Positions 7,033 to 13,881 of a stretch of 63,507 bases of DNA are shown piece by piece. Every line of letters begins with the position of its first letter. The stretch's first letter is position 1. Below the pieces are notes generated by a model. It saw only the letters and a list, made by a program, of their open reading frames with translations, was not told the origin of the DNA and did not search any database. The translations under genes and the position numbers were made by a program. This DNA comes from an uncultured bacterium (GTDB lineage: Bacteria > Patescibacteriota > Saccharimonadia > Saccharimonadales > Saccharimonadaceae): positions 1 through 63,507 of the forward strand of contig CAJBFN010000003.1 of NCBI GenBank assembly GCA_903952435.1. Reading direction: 5' to 3'.

Positions 7033-7116
7033 GCGCGAGTGGTGGAATGGTAGACACGCTAGCCTTAGGAGCTAGTGCCGCAAGGTGTGAAGGTTCAAGT
7101 CCTTTCTCGCGTACCA
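7033..7116 (+). tRNA. tRNA-Leu, anticodon UAG
   Basis: Cloverleaf with a long variable arm. The anticodon stem CTAGC/GCTAG encloses CTTAGGA (anticodon TAG), the T loop is TTCAAGT, and CCA is encoded. The variable arm closes with a GCAA loop. The acceptor stem GCGCGAG/CTCGCGT has a G1-U72 wobble at the end pair. An extended -10 TGC-TACAAT lies at 7015-7023 and a terminator follows. Confidence 0.95.
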
Positions 7117-7123
7117 AATTAAG

Positions 7124-7146
7124 AACCGGCCTTTTGGTCGGTTTTT
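7124..7146 (+). terminator. Intrinsic terminator of tRNA-Leu(UAG)
   Basis: ACCGGCC-TTTT-GGTCGGT followed by TTTTG, eight bases past the CCA end. Confidence 0.85.
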
Positions 7147-7159
7147 GATTTGGTCTTTG

Positions 7160-7291
7160 CTGTGAAAAGATTTGAATTTTCACCCAGGCGTGAAGGCGAA
7201 AACTGCAAGTCTGCAGTTTGAGAGTCGGAAACCTGGATGGCGGTAACGCCACCAAGTTGAGACGGGGTCGCGGAAATTTGCAAAGCAAATT
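7160..7291 (+). other. Dense unassigned structured element, possible ncRNA
   Basis: About 130 bases with four perfect hairpins and one enclosing helix: GTGAAAA/TTTTCAC (7162-7183), CCAGG (7184-7188) with CCTGG (7232-7236) enclosing AAACTGCA/TGCAGTTT (7200-7219), TGGCG-GTAA-CGCCA with a GNRA loop (7238-7251), and AATTTGC/GCAAATT (7275-7291). It is more GC-rich than its surroundings. It lies between the tRNA terminator and the promoter of the FAD oxidase. No own promoter, U-tract terminator or convincing protein is visible, and I could not match it to SRP RNA, tmRNA, RNase P RNA, 6S RNA or a known riboswitch. The strand is uncertain because perfect hairpins exist on both. Confidence 0.45.
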
Positions 7292-7319
7292 ATCTGTGAC
7301 TAAGTCCTTAATAATAATT

Positions 7320-7349
7320 TTGCCATCCCCTTCCTGCTTGTGCTATCAT
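7320..7349 (+). promoter_or_regulatory. Promoter of the FAD oxidase gene
   Basis: TTGCCA (7320-7325), 18 bases, TATCAT (7344-7349) with TG one base upstream. A GGGGGA Shine-Dalgarno sequence follows about 11 bases before the ATG. Confidence 0.6.
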
Positions 7350-7380
7350 AAAGATAGTAAATTTGGGGGAATTTTGACTA

Positions 7381-8994
7381 ATGAATAAAATTGCACAATA
7401 TCTGAACGAACATATTTTAGGCGAGGTCACCAGCAATAAGTCAATTTTAGAGCAATTCTCGCGCGATGGCAGCGTTCTTAGCATTAAACCAGAATTAGTC
7501 ATCAGCCCCCGAACAACTAACGATATCCGCAAAATCGCCCGATTTACTTGGCAGCTAGCTGAAAAAGGTCATGTTATGCCAATTACGGTTCGCGGTAGCG
7601 GATCAGATAAAGCTGGCGCCGCTATTGGTAAAGGTATTATCGTCAGCACCTTGGCTCATTTAAATAATATTATTTTTGTAAACTTGCAAAAAAAAGAACA
7701 GTTTATACATGTTCAGCCAGGCATAAACATCAGAACATTAAATGAAGTTTTAAAATCTCATGGCCTAATTATTCCTGGTGATTTTGCGTCCGAAGCTTAC
7801 AGCACCTTAGGCGGCGCAGTTGCTAATAATTACAGCTCGGTCGGCAATATGCTGACACGCATGGAAGTCGTGTTGGCAAATGGCGATTTAATCGAAACTA
7901 GCCGAATCAGCAAACACGAGCTAAGCAAGAAAAAAGGACTACAAACATTCGAGGGCGAACTTTATCGCACAATCGACGGTATTATTGAAGATAATGAAAA
8001 ATTGCTAATCGGCAAAAACAGCGATTTGCCAAATAATAACGGTTATTTTGGAATTACAAAAGTCAAACAACGCGACGGATCATTTGATTTAACTCCATTG
8101 ATTATTGGCAGCCAAGGCACACTTGGGGTTATCTCGGAAATCGTAATTAAAACTAATTTTTATAATAGCCAAGAATCCGTTTTGGTTGCAACATTTGAAA
8201 ACAGCCAAACTTCTAGAGCCGTGGCCAACAGTCTGCTGCAGCTGCAACCAAAGCAACTGGACATAATTGACGGAAAAATCTTTGAAAAAGCCAACGAAAT
8301 TGGCAAACATTACATCTTCACTGATGATGTTAGTGAGGTTAATTCAGTTTTATATATAAGTTTCGGCGATTTTAGCGAAGGCGCTAGACGGCACAAGATA
8401 AAAAAAGTAGCTAAAATCATATCAAAACTAGATATAAATGCAAAAATATTCACCAGCAATGACCACTCTATCGAAGATCTTTACGCAGTTCGTGAGGTCA
8501 GTTCGGTTATATTGCAATCCGAAACTGACGGCGAATCTATGCCGCCAATTATTGACGGAATCATCGCCCCAGCTGATAAAAGACAAGAATTAATCACCGC
8601 AATCGAGGAATTGGCTAATAAAAATCACATTGACTTGCCTATGCAAATTAATTGGCTAACTGGCGTAATTAACACACGCACCGGATTGCAGTTACATAAT
8701 ATTACCGATAGACAAAAGCTATTCAAATTAATAAATGACTGTGCCGAATTAGTTACGAAACTAGATGGTAACATAACCGCAGATTCGGGTGAAGGTCGCC
8801 TAAAAGCACCAGCAATTTATGCTCAGACGGATACCGAAATGCTAGAAATATATAAACAAATTCGTGAAGCTTTTGACCCATTCGGCACACTAAATCCAGG
8901 CGTCAAACAAACAACTGAACTAAAAACCTTAATCGCAGCCCTAAATCCTAGCTATAGTCTGGCCGATATCGCCAAATACGCACCACGAATTTAA
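7381..8994 (+). CDS. FAD-linked oxidase, GlcD/D-lactate dehydrogenase type
   Basis: A 537-residue flavoprotein of the PCMH/VAO fold. The N-terminal FAD-binding domain shows TVRGSGSDKAGAA near residue 77, the adenine-dinucleotide segment STLGGAVANN near 142 and GSQGTLGVISEIVIKT near 240. The C-terminal cap ends in FDPFGTLNPGVK near 505, typical of glycolate oxidase subunit GlcD and D-lactate dehydrogenases. It probably oxidises a 2-hydroxy acid such as D-lactate, with electrons going to a quinone or other acceptor; the substrate is inference. No Fe-S domain is fused and no GlcE/GlcF partner is adjacent. Monocistronic between two tRNA-Leu genes. Confidence 0.88.
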   Translation: MNKIAQYLNEHILGEVTSNKSILEQFSRDGSVLSIKPELVISPRTTNDIRKIARFTWQLAEKGHVMPITVRGSGSDKAGAAIGKGIIVSTLAHLNNIIFVNLQKKEQFIHVQPGINIRTLNEVLKSHGLIIPGDFASEAYSTLGGAVANNYSSVGNMLTRMEVVLANGDLIETSRISKHELSKKKGLQTFEGELYRTIDGIIEDNEKLLIGKNSDLPNNNGYFGITKVKQRDGSFDLTPLIIGSQGTLGVISEIVIKTNFYNSQESVLVATFENSQTSRAVANSLLQLQPKQLDIIDGKIFEKANEIGKHYIFTDDVSEVNSVLYISFGDFSEGARRHKIKKVAKIISKLDINAKIFTSNDHSIEDLYAVREVSSVILQSETDGESMPPIIDGIIAPADKRQELITAIEELANKNHIDLPMQINWLTGVINTRTGLQLHNITDRQKLFKLINDCAELVTKLDGNITADSGEGRLKAPAIYAQTDTEMLEIYKQIREAFDPFGTLNPGVKQTTELKTLIAALNPSYSLADIAKYAPRI

Positions 8995-9057
8995 AATAGA
9001 TTATAGAATATAAAATAATCTCAACAATATCTTAATTGTAATATAATAATACCCAAT

Positions 9058-9143
9058 GCGGATGTGGTGGAATGGTAGACACGCTAGATTCAGGTTCTAG
9101 TGTTAGTAATAATATGAAGGTTCGAGTCCTTTCATCCGTACCA
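9058..9143 (+). tRNA. tRNA-Leu, anticodon CAG
   Basis: Anticodon stem CTAGA/TCTAG around TTCAGGT (anticodon CAG), long variable arm, T loop TTCGAGT, encoded CCA. The acceptor stem GCGGATG/CATCCGT again ends in a G1-U72 wobble, as in the other tRNA-Leu. TATAAT at 9042-9047 is a likely -10. Confidence 0.95.
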
Positions 9144-9145
9144 AA

Positions 9146-9175
9146 AAAATGATAGCATTACGGCTGTCATTTTTT
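9146..9175 (+). terminator. Intrinsic terminator of tRNA-Leu(CAG)
   Basis: AATGATAGC-loop-GCTGTCATT followed by TTTT directly after the tRNA. A possible ATG at 9149 lies inside this stem, so it is unlikely to be the start of the next gene. Confidence 0.8.
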
Positions 9176-9223
9176 ATATCATCATATTTAATGTATTATT
9201 TTTATATGACCTTGAAAGTTATC

Positions 9224-9874
9224 ATGTCTAATAAATCAGATGGCTCTATGAAATCTAGCCATGGTTTAAATTTTTCAGAAAATAATAAAAAGCGCACAGA
9301 ATTCCTTCAAAAAAATCACATAAATCCAGATAATGTCACTTTAGTCAGGCTTAGTTACGATAGCGACAATTACAAACGCTACCTTACTATTGATGACAGT
9401 CTCAAGGGTGACGGAATAACCATAGAGTCAACAATAAAAGCCGATGCCCTAGTCGTGACAAAACCAAATCACGCACTATTCCTGCCCCTAGCTGATTGCA
9501 TTGGCGCGGTTATATACGACCCGATGTTAAATATCTTAATGGTTTCACACCTTGGCAGGCACAACTTGGAACAATATGGCGGCACAGAATCTATAAATTA
9601 TCTAGTCAAAAATCATAACGTAGATCCGAAGAGATTAACTGTATGGCTTAGCCCGTCTGCTGGCAAAGACTCATATCCAGTTTTTAAATTCAATAATCAA
9701 GGACTAAATGAAATCGCAATCAAGCAATTAACAAAAGCTGGCGTGCTGACAGAAAATATAACAGTCTCACCTATCGATACGACCAATGATGAAGATTACT
9801 ATTCTCACAGCCAATTCTTAAAAGGCAACCAGCAAGACGACGGCCGATTTGGAATAGTGGCATATTTTTCTTAA
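9224..9874 (+). CDS. YfiH/PgeF-family multicopper-oxidase-like protein
   Basis: The conserved core is present: LADCIGAVIYDP followed by SHLGRHNL, corresponding to the family's metal-site Cys and His region. Members have been described as peptidoglycan-editing factors and as purine-nucleoside-processing enzymes, so either cell-wall quality control or purine salvage fits. The annotated start gives 216 residues; it avoids an upstream frame that runs through the tRNA terminator, but the SD (GAAAG) is weak and the ATG at 9245 is also possible. Convergent with rsmD across a shared terminator. Confidence 0.75.
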   Translation: MSNKSDGSMKSSHGLNFSENNKKRTEFLQKNHINPDNVTLVRLSYDSDNYKRYLTIDDSLKGDGITIESTIKADALVVTKPNHALFLPLADCIGAVIYDPMLNILMVSHLGRHNLEQYGGTESINYLVKNHNVDPKRLTVWLSPSAGKDSYPVFKFNNQGLNEIAIKQLTKAGVLTENITVSPIDTTNDEDYYSHSQFLKGNQQDDGRFGIVAYFS

Positions 9875-9881
9875 ACCAATC

Positions 9882-9910
9882 AAAAATAGCGGTCTAAACC
9901 GCTATTTTTT
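9882..9910. terminator. Bidirectional terminator between pgeF-like gene and rsmD
   Basis: AAAAATAGCGGT-CTAA-ACCGCTATTTTT, a 12-bp stem with A and T runs on opposite sides, serving both convergent genes. It overlaps the last codons of rsmD. Confidence 0.85.
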
Positions 9911-10441
9911 TCGGTAGAATGCAAGGGACGCTGTTCCGTAGCTACGATTGTCCACCACAACAATTCCATTGACGGGCGGCACCTCACCTTTACCTGGGTA
10001 AGATAATACCATAAGCCCATTTGGTTTTAACAGCCCGCCCAATCGTGCTACTGTGGATAACTGCAAATTATTATAGGGCGGGTCGGCAAAAATAATGTCG
10101 TAAAAATTACCTTGATTTTTATCAATCCAGGTGCTAACACCCATAGAATATGTTGTTATTTTATCATCAACGCCTAAAGATTGTATATTCTCTGTTAATA
10201 TTCGTCCTGCTACCCTGTCACGCTCGACAAATACGACTGATTTAGCGCCTCGACTTAAAGATTCTAAACCTAGCGACCCAGTCCCAGCAAAGGTGTCTAA
10301 AACTTCAGCATTTTCGAATTCGCTGCCAATAATACTGAATAACGAACCACGGATACGATCACCCATCGGATGAGTAATGCGACCATCGGGCGCCTGAATT
10401 GTGCGTCCGCCAAATTTTCCAGCTATGATTCGTAGATTCAT
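9902..10441 (-). CDS. rsmD: 16S rRNA (guanine966-N2)-methyltransferase
   Basis: A 179-residue Rossmann methylase that modifies G966 of 16S rRNA during 30S assembly. AdoMet motif VLDTFAGTGSLGLESLSRGA (about 46-65) and catalytic DPPYNN (about 120) are present, and the start MNLRIIAGKFGGRTI is typical. AAGGA lies just before the ATG. It is seven bases downstream of recG and probably in the same transcript. Length is normal. Confidence 0.95.
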   Translation of the reverse strand: MNLRIIAGKFGGRTIQAPDGRITHPMGDRIRGSLFSIIGSEFENAEVLDTFAGTGSLGLESLSRGAKSVVFVERDRVAGRILTENIQSLGVDDKITTYSMGVSTWIDKNQGNFYDIIFADPPYNNLQLSTVARLGGLLKPNGLMVLSYPGKGEVPPVNGIVVVDNRSYGTASLAFYRKK

Positions 10442-10448
10442 CTTGTCC

Positions 10449-12509
10449 TTAATTTAATGTCGTTAACCGTTGATAATATTGAACTTGATCGGCTAACTGT
10501 GTATATTCTAACAGATTACTACCAGACTCGACAAAGACCTTGGCCTGCATCGAAGCCCGACGAATTAGTTTAGTATCGGCCAGCGTCGCAATTTGCAAAT
10601 TCAATGCGCCATGTTGGGCGCGACCATAAATTTCACCTGGGCCACGAAGTTTTAGATCGACCTCAGCCAAATAAAAACCATCGTTACTTTTTTCAATTTC
10701 TTTCAGCCGCTGAGTCGGCTTGGCACTAGTGCTAGTAACCAAATAGCAATAGCTTTGATGAACACTACGGCCAACTCGTCCCCGCAATTGATGAAGCTGT
10801 GATAGACCAAATCTATCGGCATTTTCAATCATAATAACGGTGGCATTTGGCACATCAACGCCAACCTCGACAACAGTTGTACTGACTAATATATCAAATT
10901 CATTGGCCGCAAATTTTTGCATAACTTCACTTTTTTCGGCCGATTTTAGTTTGCCATGAAGCAACCCAATTTTACGATGTTTAAAAATTGAGTTTTGCAA
11001 TTTTACATGCTCAGCTTTGACACTTTTTATCTCATTTTCAGGATTATCGTCAATCAGACTACAAATAATATAAGCTTGCCGACCGATAACCAGCTGTTCA
11101 TCAATCTCGGCATATAATTGCGCCCGGCTGTTTGGCGACCAAATCTTGGTTTTTATCGGTAAACGACCCGCCGGTAGCTCATTCAAGATACTAATATCCA
11201 GTTCACCATAAACCGTCAAAGCTAAGCTGCGTGGAATCGGGGTCGCCGTCATAGCCAACATATGCGGCATATATTGTGACTTTTTAAGCAATTCCTGCCG
11301 CTGATTGACTCCAAAACGGTGCTGCTCGTCAATTACCACAAAACCAAGTTTATGAAATTTGACTGGTTCTTGAATCAAGGCATGCGTACCAACCACAACC
11401 TGTACTGTACCATCTTGAATATGATTATAAAGCTCTTTTCTAGCCGCGCCTTTAACGCTGCCAGTTAATAAACCAACGTTTAATCCAAATGGCTGCAACA
11501 ATTTAACTAAAGTTTCGGCATGTTGTGATGCTAATATTTCGGTTGGTGCCATGATTGCAGTTTGCAGACCAATATGTGAAACTTGACAAGCAACCAGCCC
11601 AGCTACAACTGTTTTGCCAGACCCAACATCACCCTGAAGCAACCGATTCATTGGCGTTTTTCGCTCTAAATCTTGAATTATTTCCCAGGCAGAAATTCTT
11701 TGCGAATTAGTTAATTTAAATGGCAATTTTTTTACAAAATCACCCACGATATTTTTATTAAATGGTATCTGCCAACCAATTAATTTTGCATTTTCCTGCC
11801 TGTTTAATTGACTGGCTAGTAATAATTGAAATAATTCCTCAAAAGCCAGACGCTCACGAGCTTTTTCGATGTCATCAATATTTTCCGGGAAGTGCATCGT
11901 TAGGACCGCCTGGCTGCGAGATATTAGCCCTTCATCTTTAATCACCTTAGCCGGTAAAGTCTCGGGCAACATCGAAATCAATGGACGAAGCTCATTTAAG
12001 ATCTTACGCACAATCGGTGTTTTCAGACCCTTAATCGAACGGTAAATCGGTAAAATTCGATCAGTTTGGACTGGCATATCCTTGACCAGTTCAGCACTAG
12101 GATTAGTTAACTGATAGCGATTATAGCTAAATTCAAACTCACCCGAAAAAAAGAACTCTTCGCCAGACCCGCCTGTCTGTTCGACAGAACGGGCAGGTTT
12201 TAACTGAGTCTCGCGATACGGTTGGTTAAACCAAACCGCCTGAATTTTACCAGTATCATCAAATAAAGTCGCCGTTGTAATACGCAACCCCCTACGAACC
12301 GGTCTGGTTGAAATCTTTTCACAACGCGCCCGTATAGTCATCTTGCCAGGATGTATATTAATAATCGATGTAACCTGTGAAAAATCTTCGTAAGCCCTAG
12401 GTAAAAAATCAATCAAGTCGCCGACTGTGTAAATTCCAGCCAAAGTAAACTGAGCCCCAATTTTTTCACCAACACCTTTTATCCTCGCCAATGGCGACAG
12501 TAGATTCAT
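10449..12509 (-). CDS. recG: ATP-dependent DNA helicase RecG with an in-frame insertion
   Basis: A 686-residue branched-DNA helicase for fork regression and recombination repair. The N-terminal wedge/OB domain (about 1-180) is followed by helicase domains with Walker A GDVGSGKTVVA near 294, DEQHRFG near 393 and the motif VI region QLRGRVGRS near 590. About ten residues (ARSVEQTGGS) sit between KP and GEEFFF in the wedge domain, encoded by a palindrome; without them the sequence reads as an ordinary KPGEEF turn. TGC-TAGAAT six bases before the ATG suggests a leaderless mRNA. Confidence 0.95.
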   Translation of the reverse strand: MNLLSPLARIKGVGEKIGAQFTLAGIYTVGDLIDFLPRAYEDFSQVTSIINIHPGKMTIRARCEKISTRPVRRGLRITTATLFDDTGKIQAVWFNQPYRETQLKPARSVEQTGGSGEEFFFSGEFEFSYNRYQLTNPSAELVKDMPVQTDRILPIYRSIKGLKTPIVRKILNELRPLISMLPETLPAKVIKDEGLISRSQAVLTMHFPENIDDIEKARERLAFEELFQLLLASQLNRQENAKLIGWQIPFNKNIVGDFVKKLPFKLTNSQRISAWEIIQDLERKTPMNRLLQGDVGSGKTVVAGLVACQVSHIGLQTAIMAPTEILASQHAETLVKLLQPFGLNVGLLTGSVKGAARKELYNHIQDGTVQVVVGTHALIQEPVKFHKLGFVVIDEQHRFGVNQRQELLKKSQYMPHMLAMTATPIPRSLALTVYGELDISILNELPAGRLPIKTKIWSPNSRAQLYAEIDEQLVIGRQAYIICSLIDDNPENEIKSVKAEHVKLQNSIFKHRKIGLLHGKLKSAEKSEVMQKFAANEFDILVSTTVVEVGVDVPNATVIMIENADRFGLSQLHQLRGRVGRSVHQSYCYLVTSTSAKPTQRLKEIEKSNDGFYLAEVDLKLRGPGEIYGRAQHGALNLQIATLADTKLIRRASMQAKVFVESGSNLLEYTQLADQVQYYQRLTTLN
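12165..12198. repeat. Palindromic element inserted in the recG reading frame
   Basis: The core CCTGTCTGTTC-GACA-GAACGGGCAGG (12172-12197) forms an 11-bp hairpin with two G-U pairs. It is GC-rich against an AT-rich gene. An insertion of 30 bases (ten codons) would restore a canonical KPGEEF at this point in RecG. No second copy was found in the window. Confidence 0.6.
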
Positions 12510-12515
12510 AAGTAT

Positions 12516-12521
12516 ATTCTA
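12516..12521 (-). promoter_or_regulatory. Extended -10 for a leaderless recG mRNA
   Basis: TGC-TAGAAT, six bases before the recG ATG, no SD. Confidence 0.6.
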
Positions 12522-12532
12522 GCAGTAAATGA

Positions 12533-13747
12533 TTAACGAACTAAAACGAAACTGTTTTTACCTTTTTTAATCAAGATTGTCGTACTAATAATCATATTAT
12601 CAGTAACTTTTTTACCATTAATAGATATCGCATTATTCATAATTAAACGCCTAGCCTCACCATTACTACTAGCCACACCCGACTCGGTTAAAGCTTCTAC
12701 AACAAAATTACCAATCTTAACTGACGGTATCTCCTGGGCCAATAAATCTAAATCACCATTATTTAAAGATGAAACTCCAGAGTCACCAAACAAGACGTCT
12801 GTTACGCGAACAATACTATCAGCACGATCTTGACCGTGAACCAATTTTGTAACTTCATATGCTAAAGTTTTTTGGGCTATCCTGGACGATGGATTATCTT
12901 TAGTTTTTGTTTCTAAATCGTCAATCGTGGATTTATCTAGTAAGGTATAGATTTTAAGATAATCGATTACACCCTCATCATCAGTATTTAACCAAAATTG
13001 ATAAAATTTATAAACGCTAGTTTTATTCTCGTCCAGCCAAACAGCGCCATCTTCGGATTTACCAAATTTAACACCAGTAGCTTTATTCATAATAAGAGGC
13101 ATGGAATAAATATTAGCCTCGGCAGATTCCATTCGACGAATCAAATCAACTCCAGCTAAGCAATTACCCCATTGATCAGCTCCACAAAGTTGCAAAGATA
13201 CACCATATTCACGGAACAAATGAACAAAGTCATAACCTTGAATTAGGGCATAACTAAACTCAGCATAACTAATTCCGGCACCATTATCACCCAAGCGAGA
13301 CTTAACAAATTCACGACCCATCATTTGATTAATTGGCACGTTTTTTCCAACATCCCTTAGAAAATCAAGATAATTTATATTTTTAAACCAATCATAGTTA
13401 TCGACTAGAGTAAAATTTTTACCAGCAAATAAGGTGGAATATTGACTGGCGATACCGGCCTTATTTTTAGCTATTTCCTCAAGCGTCTTTAGATTGCGCT
13501 CATTGGCTTTGCCATCCGGATCGCCAATTAAACCAGTTGCTCCACCAACCAACAGATACGCCTTATGACCATAATCTATAAAATGACGATTCATCATTGC
13601 AGCCGCTAAATTACCAACCGTCATACTGTCAGAACTAGGATCTACGCCAAAATAAAATGAAATCGGCTCACCATCAAGTATTGATATATCACTATATGTC
13701 GTCTGATTTACAAATCCACGCCAATTCAGTTCTTCGGAAAGCTTCAT
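12533..13747 (-). CDS. tyrS: Tyrosyl-tRNA synthetase
   Basis: A class I synthetase of 404 residues charging tRNA-Tyr. The HIGH equivalent lies in FGVDPSSDSMTVGNL (near 33-47), so the signature is degenerate (TVGN). The GDP/GDPDGKANER segment and the KMSKS equivalent KFGKSEDG (near 229) follow, and a C-terminal S4-like RNA-binding domain ends the protein (about 340-404). GGAGATAAA precedes the ATG. An extended -10 TGA-TATAAT lies at 13783-13778. About 23 bases upstream of recG; recG also has its own promoter. Confidence 0.95.
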   Translation of the reverse strand: MKLSEELNWRGFVNQTTYSDISILDGEPISFYFGVDPSSDSMTVGNLAAAMMNRHFIDYGHKAYLLVGGATGLIGDPDGKANERNLKTLEEIAKNKAGIASQYSTLFAGKNFTLVDNYDWFKNINYLDFLRDVGKNVPINQMMGREFVKSRLGDNGAGISYAEFSYALIQGYDFVHLFREYGVSLQLCGADQWGNCLAGVDLIRRMESAEANIYSMPLIMNKATGVKFGKSEDGAVWLDENKTSVYKFYQFWLNTDDEGVIDYLKIYTLLDKSTIDDLETKTKDNPSSRIAQKTLAYEVTKLVHGQDRADSIVRVTDVLFGDSGVSSLNNGDLDLLAQEIPSVKIGNFVVEALTESGVASSNGEARRLIMNNAISINGKKVTDNMIISTTILIKKGKNSFVLVR

Positions 13748-13777
13748 TTTATCTCCGTTACTATTAATTCATCTGTT

Positions 13778-13783
13778 ATTATA
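13778..13783 (-). promoter_or_regulatory. Extended -10 of tyrS
   Basis: TGA-TATAAT on the minus strand, about 30 bases before the ATG, leaving room for the GGAGATAAA SD. Confidence 0.6.
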
Positions 13784-13839
13784 TCAAAGTTCTATAGGTT
13801 ATGTATATAAATAATTATACCGATTACCTTAATTTAGTG

Positions 13840-13845
13840 TATAAT
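13840..13845 (+). promoter_or_regulatory. -10 box of the PBP1A gene
   Basis: TATAAT about 37 bases before the start codon; the -35 region is poor. Confidence 0.5.
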
Positions 13846-13881
13846 TGTAAGCATTAATACTTATAGGAGCGTGGTTTTAAA

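Noticed and set aside
7028-7288. 86-codon minus-strand frame across tRNA-Leu(UAG)
   Set aside because: Its C-terminal peptide (REKGLEPSHLAALAPKA...) is the antisense translation of the tRNA and its flank, a well-known annotation artefact. The region is better explained as tRNA, terminator and structured element.
7160-7291. SRP RNA, tmRNA, 6S RNA or c-di-GMP riboswitch
   Set aside because: The SRP domain IV core, the tRNA-like ends of tmRNA, the long bulged duplex of 6S RNA and the conserved riboswitch cores are not present.
9149-9223. Longer N-terminus of the PgeF-like protein
   Set aside because: The first part would be encoded by the terminator of tRNA-Leu(CAG) and reads as a hydrophobic stretch not typical of this cytoplasmic family.
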